64,000 bases of DNA from Rhinolophus ferrumequinum (Eukaryota; Chordata; Mammalia; Chiroptera; Rhinolophidae), in NCBI RefSeq assembly GCF_004115265.2, contig NC_046304.1, positions 17,104,292-17,168,291 on the forward strand. Reading direction: 5' to 3'. The notes under the pieces were generated by a model, which made no database searches, was not told the origin of the DNA, and saw only the letters and a program-made list of their open reading frames with translations. Shown piece by piece: positions 14,399 through 26,923 of this stretch. The number at the start of each line of letters is the position of its first letter. Position 1 is the first letter of the stretch. The translations under genes and the position numbers were made by a program.

Positions 14399-14640
14399 AA
14401 GAAATAATAGCTAGCGCTTACGGAGCACCTACTATATGCCAGGCATGTATATATTATCCCGTGTAGACCTTATAACAATCCCATAAGGCAGGTTCTATTA
14501 TCATCTCCATTTTACAGACGAGGAACCTATGGTGTAGTCATGTAAGGTAATTTGCACAAGGTCGCAGAGCTAATAAATGGAAGAGCCAGGATCTGAACTC
14601 AGGCAGAGAGACAAGAATCTTTATTTTTAGCCACTGCACT
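14399..14640 (-). mobile_element. MIR-family SINE
   Basis: GAGCACCTACTATATGCCAG, ATAAGGCAGGTTCTATTATC and CATTTTACAGACGAGGAACC are reverse MIR/MIR3 words over about 240 bases. One of the better-preserved MIR copies in the window. Confidence 0.8.
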
Positions 14641-17600
14641 AGACAGCTTCATTATGCAGAGAAGAAAAATGAGATTAAAAAACACATTATAAATAATGGA
14701 ACAAGGAAAAGCCTCTCAACGAAAATTGTTCCTACTACTTTCATTGGGCTGTTGTCTTTTACTACACGATTTGTCTTTTCCAAATTCTGGAAACATAGGC
14801 AAGAGAGGGAGCCTGTCCGGCCTGGTGCAGGCTCCTTATATGAAGAGAGAAAACCCCAATTTGCAAAGCCCTGCCTTTTTACCATTTTTTCACCACTTCA
14901 AAAGTGATCTGTCAGTGTCATGGAAATCATTTCCTTAGTGGCTACATTATTTGGGTTAAGGGAGGAAGAGTTGAGAGAGATGGAGCTGTAAGACTGTTTG
15001 CGTTGGTACCAAGTCTTGCCTCATCCAAAGAACCAAAGGGATTCAGGTGAATTCTAGGCCAAGCCTCTGATTTAGTCTGAACCAAAAGAACCCTGCAGAG
15101 CAAGCAACAGACATAGGGTAGCGGGAAGATTCCGCTTCCCCTGGCTGCAGCAGACAGACTGGGGGTGCTAGACCAGTGCCCCGACTCTGCTGCTCTCCTA
15201 CAACTTTCTCCTCCCCTGTCAGCCAGGAAGTTCTGGGACCAAGCCAGACCTCAGCAAACCTGTCCAGCACAAGACCAGTGGTCCTGTATGTATCCTTTGA
15301 TGTCAGCACACCCTCATTGACCAAATGTTTTCCATCAGGTATCCAGCCTAGGCAAAGCTGAGTCCTGTGGCTTTAAGACCAAAACCAGTGCTCTCATCCT
15401 CTATGATGCTGAAGCAAAAAACCTGGAGATCAGCTCTCCAGTTCTGTCAGTTAAGTAACTTATACTAATCGAAAGGGATAGGTCAAATCCCAAAAGTCCA
15501 AATCTTCACCACTTTCCAACTATCCATCACATTCTCTGTTCCCAGAAATTTGAAAAATCTACCAACAAAACAAAAAACAAACCTGCTTCTTAAAAGAAAT
15601 CTAACTGCCTTAACTTCAGGATTATGCTTCCTCACAAAACGGCTCCTACAAATTCATTCAAAGTTCTATTATCATCTAATTACAATTTCTAGACAGCTAT
15701 TTATATGTGTGTGGTTGGAAGCCAAAAAACGAAGCTTCATTTACTTTCGCACCTACCACTAAAGCAAGCAGAAACCATTGTTAACATTTTATTGTCTTTG
15801 TCTTTCATAATGCAAAAAGGAAAAAAAAAATTAAAGAATTTTTTTTTAAAGATGCTGGAATCCTTTTATTTGCTGTTTTCTCACAGCTCCAATCAAGGTG
15901 AGAGGAGCCAGGCAAAATGCAGGCTTAACATACATAGTCATCCCCAGACTTTCTTGCTACATAAAGGGGAAATTAATAAAAAAAAGAAAAAAAGAAATAC
16001 CACACGGCATTTTCTTCCCCCACCATAATTTTTCAATTTTCTTTACAGAAATGCCAGCCAATAACTAATTAGAACCATATTCTTTGTTATCCCAATGGGA
16101 AGAAGTATACGAATGATTTTAAAGAACAAATGTTAATGAGAACGTTAAAAATGTAGTAATCTGGAACTCTGGTTTCTCCTCAGTGTAAAACAAAATTCTC
16201 TTCTTTAAAGCTATTTTTACAGTTTGGTGAAACGCGGACAGAGTCCATCAACAAGAAAGTAAGTGTTTACCCACCCAGCACCCTGAACTAGGGGCACTTT
16301 TCAACTGTCCTTATCATGGAATTGGCATCAAAAGCTCACAGACTTCTAAGCACCCCAATTTCAAACAAGATAGACGAAAACTCAAAATTACAGAAAAGGA
16401 ATTTGTTCTATATCTCTGGTTTCAAGGGGGGAAATAATTATTTTCAAAGTGAGTACACAGCTCTTGTAATATCCAAGAGTGTGTTTTCCATAAGAAACAC
16501 AGCTGGAGACTTTTTACCTGGTTGTATCACCTTTGAGTAAGAATGTTTCTGGCATCAGATCTTGACTTGCCTAGTCACGAACATCCAAGAGCAGAAACTG
16601 TGTCCTCAAAACCGGGCTCACTTTAGAGAACAAAGTGAACTATATAGGACGTGAGTCAGAAAAACTCTGAGCAAAAAACGAACATTTTAAATGCTAACAC
16701 ACCATGGTTTAGGCATGTGCAGCATTCTAAACTGTATTTTCAAATGAATGTCTGGCTCTGTGTCCTCCAGACTCTTGTTCTGGTGAAATGAGCAGGTCCA
16801 GGCTAGAGCCACAGACCACTTTTTTCATGCAAAGGGACCGGCTAGGGCAGAGAGAACCAGGCATGGCCTATGTCATATCAAATATTCTCCTTTTTTCAGA
16901 AAAAGCTTTATGCGCTTGCAGAACATTTCAATTTGCTCCATATTTTTACTATCCAGCAAAAATTTCCCCCGCTGTGAAAAACACAAAAATAAGCCTTAAG
17001 TCTGTCACGTTTTACCATCACGGTACATTTGCAAAAGCTAGAAATCACTGGTAGTGCCCAATAATGAAATTATTTTAGGCTGACTTTGGTCTACAATAGA
17101 CATTTACCATAACAATGAAAATATATTTTTGGTAAATCACTTTCTGAACGTCACCCCTGCCCAAAAGGATCATAAAAATAACCACTAAGGAAAACAAAGG
17201 GTTCCCATTTTTTAAAGCAAAAAAGGACAGACCATGCACTATCGAACATATAAATCAAATACGGGCAAAATCACCTAAAAAGCGGTTAAAGTGCCAAGTT
17301 TTGCCTCCGTGTGGTTAGTGAGCCCATGTTTTCCCAGTGTTAAATTTATAAACTGCATTTGTTAAACTGTATTTCATGCTTTAAATCCCAAGTCTGTACC
17401 TTACACTGCTTCAGAGTGGATGATTTACTCAAGACATTTGGGGTCACAGTATAAGCCTTTTGCTCTCACTCAATCTAAATCATGCTTCTCAACAAGGTTC
17501 TGTACACATAAAAGAAACACATGGCATGCCATTACCATCCTCTCTAGGGCAACCGAAAGGCCCCCAGAACAGCCCTTCTGTCCCCGACATACTAATTAAG

Positions 17601-18653
17601 CAAGAGAATCCAAAACCTTTTCTGCCTCTATTCATGACAGAATTTCCTGGATTCGCTGTATTAAAAGACATCGTCATCCAACAGATATACTCAAATCCCA
17701 AACTAACTTCAGCAGCAAACTGGGAGGAATGAGAAGTTGACAATGAAGTATAAATTTCCCCAAATCCTCGTTCTTCTGGTCAATCTGCACCTATGGGATC
17801 AGTTCAGCATTTAATTCGAAGTATGCCAATACGACAGTGGCCCACCAACCAAGCAACTAAGAGCTGCAAGGACGGGTCTGTGGCTGTGCCTGGGAGGCAT
17901 CTGGGGAGGATGGATGGACAGTCAGACAATGAAAAGCTCCAGGGTGACTAGTTCAGCCAGCGGGCCGGGGGCGGGGAGGGGGGTGCGGAGAGAGGGATAA
18001 GGGGAGAGGAGTGAGTTCCCTTCTCGCCCAAAGCCACGGTCAGCTGCCGCCTCCCTGGGGTGCAGGGAGGTCTGACTTCGGCCTCCGAGTCCCGGGTCAC
18101 AGGGGTAGAGGGCCCCAGGAAAGCATATTTCTCTCGGAAAGAAAGAAAACTTCCTGGTTTGGGCATTATGGGTAGGGGGCTAGCGCCCTCCCCCACCCAC
18201 TACAGGTATCGCGGGGAGTCCAGGGGCAGAGGGAAGGAAGCGGCCCCTCCCCGCACCTCTGGCCCGCGGTAGGGGTTACGGAGTCCGGACCCCCGAGCGA
18301 AGCCACCCTCTACGCGAGGCTCCCAACTTGTGGGGACCGAGCTCCTGACTCCTCAAGACACAAGCCAGGTTCGGGGACAGAGGGGTGTCAAACTTCCCCC
18401 GCGGGTGCGGCCTGGCACAGGCAGCGAGGAGTCGCCGCGGAAGCCCCAACCCGGCGGGGTCCCGAGATGGGGAGCGGGCACAGACACAGGAAGGGGACAC
18501 TGAGGGACAGGAGGGGAAGCGTGTGCAAAGATGGAGGAAGGGACAGAGGGGATAGCGGGGAGGGGGGAGCGGGCGGGGGGCGAGGACCTGGCTCCAGGGA
18601 ACGCGCGGGGTGCGCACCCAGGCCGGGGGAGCGACGAGGCCCGCGCCGCTCAC

Positions 18654-19025
18654 CTTCCTGTGCTTCTCCTTGTAGGGCAGTGCCAGCCACGGCATGTCCC
18701 GCACGAAGTCCTGCCACTGCCGCTGGTCCTGGTCCGAGGACACGAAGACGATCTCCAGGCGGCGCCGAGGCTCCGGCTCCGCGGCCGCCCCGGCCCCCGG
18801 CCCCGGCCCGGCCCCGGCCCCCGGCCCGGCCGCCGCGTCCCCCCGCAGGCGGCCGTAGAAGGCGGCCAGGCTGGCGCTGAGCTGCGCGCAGGGGGCGCTC
18901 AGGCTGCAGCCGAAGTAGAGCCCCAGCAGCGAGATGCCGCGGGCGCCCAGCGAGTGCACGTCCACCTCCTCGCCGCCGCCAGTCACCAGCTTCTCCCCCA
19001 GCAGCTCCTCCAGGAAGCCCGACAT
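18654..19025 (-). CDS. NXN: NXN exon 1 (nucleoredoxin N-terminal coding exon)
   Basis: First coding exon of nucleoredoxin, a thioredoxin-family oxidoreductase of cytosol and nucleus known to bind Dishevelled and restrain Wnt signalling. It encodes 124 residues, beginning MSGFLEELLGEKLVTGGGEE and ending LALPYKEKHRK, which match my memory of the mammalian protein. The ATG (19025-19023, minus) has A at -3. Residues about 1-60 open the first thioredoxin-like fold. Residues 64-82 are an Ala/Gly/Pro-rich linker, a few residues longer than the human one as I recall it. Then comes the conserved LEIVFVSSDQDQRQWQDF block. The exon ends exactly on a codon and is followed by GTGAGC (18653-18648). The central thioredoxin domain with the CPPC site is in later exons outside the window. 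The gene continues leftward through a long intron. Confidence 0.97.
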
Positions 19026-19112
19026 CCTGGCCCACCGCAGCCCCGGCAGGCGGGCGTGCAGGCGGCGGCGACCCCGCTCCCTCAGTCCGCGCGGCGGGCG
19101 GAGGCGGCAGTT

Positions 19113-19133
19113 GCGGCGGCGGCGGCGGCGGCG
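19113..19133 (-). repeat. (CCG)n run in NXN 5' UTR
   Basis: About seven CGG units on the plus strand, so CCG on the NXN sense strand, roughly 90 bases upstream of the ATG. It should lie in the 5' UTR or core promoter. Such runs vary in length; no expansion is evident here. Confidence 0.7.
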
Positions 19134-20327
19134 AGAGGAGAGCCCCGCCCACCCGTGCCCGCCCACGCCACGCCCCCTCCGCCAGCCCTCGCCACGCCCC
19201 CTCCGTGGTCGTCCGGGGCCGAGCAGTCCCGCCCGGTACTGCCCGCCGTGGAGACACCGGGCTCCGGCTTCCCACGCGTGGCTAAAGTGCTTGGGAGACA
19301 GACTTGGCTGGAAGCTGACCGTAAATGCTCCACTCCGGCGGGAATGCCCGGGGCCTGAGTAAAGAAAAGAGAAGGGTCCGCTGAGCCCGCCTTTCCGAGC
19401 CTGGGGACTTGGCCTCACCTCTCCCTCGGTTTCCTCTCCCCTCCCAAATTCTCAGTTCTCTCCGGACTTTTCCAAAGATTCCCACGGTATCCCGACCCGA
19501 GTTCTCTTACCCCTTCTTGTTCCCCTCTTCCTTTTCTGTCTCCCTACACAAAGCCTGACCCTTCGCCATTTCGACCCCCACTGACCTCTCCTAATGCTCA
19601 TAGGACTTATCATCTTCCCCACCCAAGTATCATTTTCTCAGGCGAGGTCTTGCTGGGCACTTATTTCTCTGTGTGTATGTTTTGTGTTTTCTATTATGAG
19701 AAGACCGGAAAACGCCACCTCATATTTCTTGTGTAGTTTCTGATCTGGTGCTAGGCACACGTGAAGGAATCTATAAACACGTGTGGGTTGATCGCAGATA
19801 GCACTGTGGAATTTCAGTCCACAAGTCGCAGTGGCCATTCCCCACTAACAAGTGGCTCTCTTCCATCTCCACAAATGTATTCAACAGATGCCGCAGCATC
19901 TTTAAATCAATGCTGGCTGCTCTCCTGAATGGGTTCCATAGCTGAGGTCTGCTGATAGTTGAGAAAAATTCTAGGGATTTTTTTTGACAGCTGGCAAGAT
20001 GCTATCCTATGCTTAGACAGAACCTAGATTAAACAGGTGGTCTGTGGCAAGTCGGCCCCCCACACACACACGAAAAAATCAAATGTATACCATGCCCACC
20101 CGCAACCTACAACTTTCAATGTGTGTCAGCTCAGTTACCCACAACCGGGTGAAAGGAATAAACGCCCCTCTCACCGCCCGCTACCATCCTTTCGGAAGTT
20201 ATTTCTTGGGCATCTACCGCCATCTAATGGAAAGAGTGAAAAAGAAAATGAGATCTACTAGAGCTGAATATGTGAAAAGAGATACTTGGCAGCCAAGCAG
20301 AAATTTTTGTTATTTTATAGCGGCTTT

Positions 20328-20330
<3 letters not shown>

Positions 20331-20367
<37 letters not shown>
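20331..20367. repeat. (AC)18 microsatellite
   Basis: Uninterrupted AC dinucleotide run of about 37 bases. Confidence 0.95.
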
Positions 20368-20368
<1 letters not shown>

Positions 20369-21734
20369 CATAGCACGCTTTATGGAGTTCATTTAAATCT
20401 CAGAATATAGCCGCAAGCTTTTGGCTCAAACATAAATTTTTATGCCTAAGGTTCTCAGTTTTTCTAGGATGGAACAAGGAATTGTACTGGTTTTCAGCTC
20501 AGTGAAATGTTACCACATAAGCCTGTGAAAGAGGTGGAGGTGGAAGCCAAGAGTGGATTGGCAAATCTCTCAAAAGTATATCCACTTTCTTAGTATCCAT
20601 CTAATGCTGCTCATTTCACAAGTAGGGATCTTTGGACTGAGGACTGCCTGTGAGCAGGCAAGAACACTATTACAAAGGCAAATTCTAGAGTGTCATGCCA
20701 AAATTCTGTGCCACTGCAGAAAGCATCACTTTTTGGTGAAAACATGTTAAAACTATTAACATAACAGATATTAACTTATTAGATAGCTTCAAAAATCTTG
20801 GAAATGGGTTAATGCTTTATATCTTCTTATCCAAACCATATCTGACATTCGGCTTATAAATATGGATTATATCAGGCACCACTGAAAGCATATGAGTCAG
20901 ATAGATTCCTACACTCTGACATTTTCAAATGAACATTGATGAAATGTGAAAGGACTATAAGCTTTTATATCCCATGGAAGCCAAAGGACAGTTTGGTGTG
21001 GAGGTAGGTGAAGAGGGAATTTGGGGGATTGTAAATTTGGGAAAATAGTGAAGTCATTATTAGAGTACTTAACTTTGGTAAACTAGGTGCAAGTCTGATA
21101 TAAAGAGGAGGTTTGTTCAGCATTTTACTTTTATTATTTTACAGGAAAGCACTTTCCACTGGAGTGTGTCCAAACCAGCATCTGGCACCTGGGAAAGTGA
21201 GAGTTTGAACATACTGCACATGAAATATAAATAAAATTTAGAGAATTGTTGGTGCAGCAGGCTTTGGTTAGAAGCCAAATATCACAGCTGCCTTCTAAAG
21301 GGGTGTGGAAAGAGGAGATTTGCAATGGAAATGATTCCAAAATCATAATTCTAGTGGGTATTTGTTACAAGAAGAGGCCCAAGGAGACTCATTTGGCTTC
21401 CTGTAAAGAATAGCCAACATCCTTTGGCTTGTGGAAAGCACTCTCTCTGCTTATGACGTTCAAGAGACCCACTTAAAGAGAATGTCCCTACTGGTATTTA
21501 GCTAGTTATGTTCCACGAATCGACTGGCTATTCGAAAAATTATTATTGTTTTAAAATAGGTATTAAGGAGCTACAACATGCCTGACATTGTACAGAACAT
21601 ATACATTACAGAGTTTTCCTATTGGAAAGTTGCATTCTAAGGTACATGATGTCATATAAAACAGAACAAATATATATTTGTCACCTTTAAGATTCATAAA
21701 TCACATTCCTTGGTTTTTGGTTATAGTAGCATAC

Positions 21735-21902
21735 ATGCACAAAGACATGTATGTAGAGATACTTATTGATACACTGATGAAATTAGAAAAACACTGGGAA
21801 GAGCCAAATCGTGTGTCAATGAGGATGATTAAATTATGGCGCTTTCATCTTTAGGGATACAATCTGGTTATTGGAAAGAATGAAGGAGATTTCTCTGTAC
21901 AC
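21735..21902 (+). mobile_element. Old L1M fragment, part 1
   Basis: GATGATTAAATTATGGCGCT, then an ATACAATCTGG...GGAAAGAATGAAGG block, matches the end of L1 ORF2 and the start of the 3' UTR in old L1 families. The homology breaks off at about 21902 and seems to resume near 23060. Confidence 0.5.
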
Positions 21903-22360
21903 TGTATTAGTCTTTGTTCTCCAGAGAAACATGAATCAATATATAGAGATTTATTATAAGGAACTGACTCACCTGATTATGGAGGCTGAGAAGTCCTAAG
22001 ATCTACAGTCAGCCAGCTGAGCCAATGGTGTTCCCATCTGAGTCCAAAGACCTGAGAATCAGGAGAGCTGATGGTGTAAGTTCCACTCTGAGTCTGAGTT
22101 TGAAGGCAGGAGGCCTATGTCCCAGCTTGAAGATAGGTGGAAAGAGAAAATTCTTACTTCACCTTCACCTTACTTCACCCTATTCAGCCTTCAACCTACT
22201 GGATGAGGCCCACCACATTGGGGAAAGCAATCTGCTTTACTTAGGCTACTGATTCTCATCTATAAACACCGTCACTAACACACCAAGAATGATGTTTAAC
22301 CAAATAGTTGGACACCCCGTGGCCCAGTCAAGTTGACACAGAAAATTAAACCTCCCAAGT
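21903..22360 (-). mobile_element. L1M-type LINE-1 3' UTR, antisense
   Basis: It starts TGTATTAGTCTTTGTTCTCC and runs to GGCCCAGTCAAGTTGACACA with AGAAAATTAA. On the minus strand this reads as the L1M 3' UTR (TTAATTTTCTGTGTCAACTTG, then a CTGGGCCACGGGGTG block). Placed head-on inside an older plus-strand L1M piece. Confidence 0.7.
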
Positions 22361-23059
22361 CTACGCCTTGTCAACTTGGCATGCATGTGCCTCTCATTAA
22401 ACCATACTTACTCTCAAAATGGAGACAACAAGGGGATTATAATTCTACCTAACAGGGTATAACTGTCCTGTGTATAACCAAAAATGCACTAACCCCTTCC
22501 CCAGAAGAGGAAGTAAAGTCCTTGAATGATGTTTACTCCTCTCCCTGATATCCTGTAACTTCAATACTATAACGTAAAATTAGTACTTACGGTGGAGTGA
22601 CTCAAACCTCCATTCCTGTAGGATCTGGGCCTTTAGGAGTCCTGCCTGGATTAGGTTGTTGTAGTTTCCCACCGACCTTAATCACAGGGCATGATGACTA
22701 AGAGATGTCCTAAGGGACCTCCCATGTTCCACACATACTCTTCCGTACCGCCATTGTAGACTAGCCATCCAACAATTTCCCCTTGGTAGCCAGGAGCAAT
22801 CACCCTACCCAGCACAGTAACTCCCGTCTTCGCCGGTTAATTCAGAGGCACAAGGAACTCAAAGTGACTGGGCCTTAACTTCCAGTGCAATGAAACCAAT
22901 GTTGTGCCTCCTCCCTTTGGAACTCAGATATCTAGGCCGGCAGAGCATAAGGTTGTGGGAACAAGAAGCCAAAGTTTTGCTAGTGGGTAACTGGGCTAAT
23001 AGTGAGCGATGCCACTTCATTTTCCACCTCTTGATTCCTGCACTCATCACATACACTGA

Positions 23060-23335
23060 CATAAAATATCTCTAAGATGTAGCACAAGAGGAAGTAAGAT
23101 GCAGAATAAGTAGGATATATTAGGTCACCACTTGTAAATTTTTAAGGGGAGAAAAATATATATACATATGCATAAATAATGTTTATATATGCATGAAATA
23201 TATCTGGAAACACATTAAGAAATAGTAACAGATTGCTTGGGGAAGGGAACTGAAGGAAATAGATATGAGAAAAACATGGAAGCTATTACTAGTCCAAGAA
23301 AAACACACTTTTTGAAATTTCAAATAAGAATGTAT
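23060..23335 (+). mobile_element. Old L1M fragment, part 2 (probable)
   Basis: ATATCTCTAAGATGTAGCAC, a TATATATACATATGCATAAA block and CTGGAAACACATTAAGAAAT resemble the next stretch of old L1 3' sequence after 21735-21902. If so, one L1M copy was split by about 1.15 kb of later insertion. Confidence 0.4.
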
Positions 23336-23948
23336 AGAAAAGATCAGATACTGTAAGTGAAGAAAAGAATATTTAAAGTAAATTGGGACATCTCAGAATG
23401 AAAAAGAAAAAATATCTCACACACAAAAATTCAAATTGCATTATAATAAAATACAAATTCCATTATAATAGCACAAAATTCCATTAGAATAGTACAAAAT
23501 GAACACTTTGATTATACAAGCTTTCCAACTCCACATAACTCAAATAACTGATTAACAAAATTTGAATCAAAATTGATGTACACAAAAAATGTATTCCATT
23601 TAATTGGGAGTTCCCTGTACAAGATTTACCTGTAGATCAATGCTATATTACAGTTTTTATATCTGTTTTATCTTTTCCTGTTTTAAACGTTGGATTTTTT
23701 TGCAGCAGACCCTCTGAGAAGGGAAATTGCTTGATAGAGAGGTGAGAGGAGCAAAATAGTGGTGAGATTTGGCAGAGATCAAGATGAAGGAAGGGAAAGT
23801 AGGGTGTTGTCCTCATGGATTAGAGAAGTGTGGTACTTCTGCCATCTTTCTGGCACCAACTTGATATGGAACTTGGGAAGTCACCATCATTGTTCTCTTT
23901 ATTATTTATTTTATTCCTCAGAAAAACAGAAGGAATCTGGTCTCCAGT

Positions 23949-24029
23949 TCTTTTTTTTTTTTTTAACTATTTATTTATTTATTTATTTATTTATTATTTA
24001 TTTATTTTTTTATTTATTTATTTATTTTA
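23949..24029. repeat. Poly-T and (TTTA)n tract
   Basis: About 18 T followed by an irregular ATTT tetranucleotide run. It is the reverse-strand A-rich tail of the adjacent minus-strand SINE, expanded. Confidence 0.85.
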
Positions 24030-24184
24030 AGTGTTTTTTTCCAGGACGCATCAGCTCCAAGTGAGGTAGTTGTTTCAATCTAGTTGTGGAGGGCGCAGCT
24101 CACAGTGGCCCACATGGGGATCGAACCAGCAACCTTGTTGTTAAGAGTACCACGCTCTAACCAATTGAGCTAACAGGCTGCCCC
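24030..24184 (-). mobile_element. Monomeric bat SINE, antisense
   Basis: Reverse complement of the SINE at 12301: TTTTTTTCCAGGACGCATCA, a CTAGTTGTGGAGGGCGCAGC block, GGCCCACATGGGGATCGAAC and CTCTAACCAATTGAGCTAAC. The tail is the T-rich tract at 23949-24029. CAGTTCTT on both outer sides (about 23944 and 24194) may be a short target-site duplication. Confidence 0.85.
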
Positions 24185-24632
24185 CTGATCTGCAGTTCTT
24201 GAAGCCTCCGAATTCTGGAACTTAAAAATGCAAAGTACCAGAAAAGCATTATGCATATTTCTATTTGTCTCCAATAATTTTCAGATCAAATCTCAGGATC
24301 ACAACTTGTCAATATGACCCTACTGCAGATATAGCCAAAGTGTATGATTCATTAACCAAGTCTGAAGTTGGTCCTCGCAATCCACCAGACTGCCAGACTG
24401 TCTGCCAGATCTCCACTAGCTTTTTCGGAAGCAAAACCAAAGCAACAGCACAAGAGATAGTAAGCAAATCTGGATGCTTGGGTATGGGTGAGTAAACAAA
24501 ACTTTCAAATCTGCTACAGAACATTAAGACCACCCACCAGAATCAGGCTAGAGATTAAGGATCTATCCCTGGAAACAGTACAGGATACGTTTTCTCATGA
24601 TGGCTATCATAGGTCAAAGGCAAAAAGAATGA

Positions 24633-24670
24633 AAATAATAATAATGATAATAATAATAATAATAATAAAT
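24633..24670. repeat. (AAT)n microsatellite
   Basis: Trinucleotide AAT run with one GAT interruption, about 38 bases. Confidence 0.9.
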
Positions 24671-26760
24671 ATTTTCTAATAATTTACACTTGATTGAGGA
24701 CAGGACACAGGTCAGACACGGAATCAAAAGTCCAAACTCATCTTTCAAACACTAAAGACTACCGATCATTAAGAATGATTCCAAGCCATTCTTTCTAGAT
24801 CCAAAAGAGGTATCGAAAGCAGACAACTGGGAATGAAAATGTTTGAGTAAGAACTAAACTTGGACTGAGGCATATGTGTCTTCCTGGGCACAAGTTGTAA
24901 AAGCAACACATTGAGTTTAGATTTTATCCTGGCACAGAGAAGAATTCCAAGCAGGGACATGATCACATTTCTGGGCTGAGAGATCACTCTGAGGATGGTT
25001 TAGAAAAGAGCAAGGCAGGAGGCATGAAGACCAATTAAGCTTCTATTAAATGAAAAATAACTAGAGCCCAAACTACGGCAGTGGCAATGAGTATAAAATA
25101 CAAGGGGTGGAATTGAAAGACAAGTAGAAGGTCTGCAAGCGATGCAGGAAGCAAGGAGTCCGAGACTCACCCAGATGGGAAACTCAGGAAGAGCAGGTGT
25201 GAAGAGGAAAATAACTTCTAATTTAGACCCACTCAAACCAGTAGCCCCGTAGCAGCTTCCACCTGTGAGTGTACAATAAAAGCCACACCCCCATAGGCGA
25301 ACCCCTTAGTCTGCCCCTCTGACCAAGTCAGGGGGACCTGACTTGCAGATCTGATTTTTTTTTCTAACTGCTCCCCTGATATGGGTTCAAGCTATTATTC
25401 CTTGCTTTCTGAGGCCTCCTCCTGGGGCCTGAGGCTTCAGTCTGTTTGGTCCCAGTTCACAGAGTTTTCTGCCAACTCTCACACTGGTGCTGCCTCCTGA
25501 GACCTCAGACAGCCGACTTTGGGCCAAAGTCTCTTCTCTTGGGTCCAGATGGAGGGATGGGAGTTTTCCCCTAAAACCCAGGTTGGCCTCAGCGTCCTGA
25601 GTCCTGGCTCTGTTTTCAATCTTACAAACTCTCCTTGTCCATCTGAGACAGCAAACCCTGAGCAACGCATATCAATGCCAGGCTCTTATTCCGCTGTCTG
25701 ATCAGAGGCCTGTCTGCCGGTGCTCCCTGCCGATTAACGGCTCTCGAGTGACAGGCGATGCAGCTGTGGCTTTTTGTAATGTGAAATTATAACGGCCTTT
25801 TGCCTCGTTGCATCTGAGAGAGCAAGATGGGTCATCCGCAGCTCTATTGGAGCCATCTGAGAACATTTGGCCAGGCTTCTCGTTCTTGCCGCGTCTGTCT
25901 GCTCAAACTGGTAGGTCTGACCAGGAAACACAGCCTCAATACGAGCAACTGGTGCACTGTCAGTATGAGAAGGATATAGGCTTCATTAAGTTGGACTAAG
26001 TGAACTTCCTTGAATGGGTCATTCAAGACATCTACCTTACCGCTCTTTGTACATTAAAAAAAAATCAGTTATGAGTGTCTTAATGTGAAAAAAAAAAGTT
26101 ATAACAAAGAACACAGAACTCCATTTGCCCTGCCTGTGTTGTGGCCCCAGCAAAACTGCACTCCTGCTGTCCCACTCCTAGAAAAGTTCATTCTCAGCCC
26201 AGAGAACTTCCAGGCTGTCTCATTCAGCTATGAAAGTAGTATCAGACATGGAAAGCTCTGAGTTTGGGGAGTGGGAAAAGGGATCACCGATGGTTTTGTG
26301 TCTAGAGGGAAAAGCAGAGAAATGAGTCTGCCTCTGTCCAGGTCTTCCACGGGGCAAGCACTCCCTCAGGCCTCCTAACAGAATCAAGGTCCGAGTCTGG
26401 TCGCCACTTGGGTCATGGCCATCTGTGTGGCTGCTAGACCTGTGAAACTGAGCTCCTCGATTCGGAGCTAAACTAAAGACCGGGTAGGAATTGATCGGTG
26501 GCTTTTTTCACAACAAATTGGCCCAAACCCTTGAACTCCAGCCCTTTGAGCAAGTAAAACTTGCCTTAAGGATGGAGATGAAACTGGCAGTGTGCCACCT
26601 TTCCCTTCTTCACTGGCCCACTGCCACCCTACTTCGAGATCCTGGCTCCATCATGTACTCCGGGCTTCAGGTAGCTGAACAGCTGCTCCCCACCTCAATG
26701 GAGTTCCAAGTCGTGTGAATCTACTTCCAGTGAGAGGTAATTGTAGACAACGACGTAGAC

Positions 26761-26923
26761 CAGTGGTGCTCAAAATATCGTTCCCAGCCAGCAGCTTCAG
26801 AGTCACCTGGGATATGCAAATTTTCACACCCACCCCAGACCTTACTGAGTCAGAAGCTCTGAGCCTAGCAACCAACAGTTTAACAATCTCTTCAGGTGCT
26901 TCTGATGCTCACTAGAACCACCC
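26761..26923 (+). mobile_element. MER5A-like hAT MITE
   Basis: It begins CAGTGGTGCTCAAAATATCG, has the internal CCCCAGACCTTACTGAGTCA and ends near CACTAGAACCACCC. The flanks ACGTAGAC (26753-26760) and ATGTAGAC (26924-26931) match at 7 of 8 positions, as expected for the 8-bp duplications of hAT elements. Confidence 0.8.

Larger units (their letters stand above)
1..18653 (-). other. NXN: NXN intron 1 (partial), non-coding
   Basis: The sequence from the exon 1 donor to the left edge is the beginning of the first NXN intron. I searched the minus-strand translations for the expected exon 2 sequence (KLWNKYRISNIPSLIFLD) and did not find it, so the whole 18.6 kb is intronic. It holds MIR and L1 fragments, one monomeric SINE, two MITEs and microsatellites, listed separately. 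The part from about 14.7 to 17.9 kb shows no repeat that I recognise. Small open frames here have no family resemblance and look like chance. Confidence 0.85.
17950..19260. promoter_or_regulatory. NXN: CpG island over NXN promoter and exon 1
   Basis: A dense CpG and GC-rich block covers the NXN start, contrasting with the AT-rich DNA on both sides. It holds GC-box-like CCCGCCC/CCACGCCCC runs at about 19140-19235, upstream of the minus-strand ATG, and a (CCG)n run in the inferred 5' UTR. There is no obvious TATA box. This suits a broadly expressed CpG-island promoter firing leftward; the exact transcription start cannot be read from the sequence. Confidence 0.8.

Noticed and set aside
18276-19418. 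380-codon and 295-codon minus-strand frames and 275-codon plus-strand frame over the NXN start
   Set aside because: They run through the CpG island, promoter and intron. Only 19025-18654 in one frame matches NXN; the rest is GC-rich open frame without homology, and a GTGAGC donor ends the exon.
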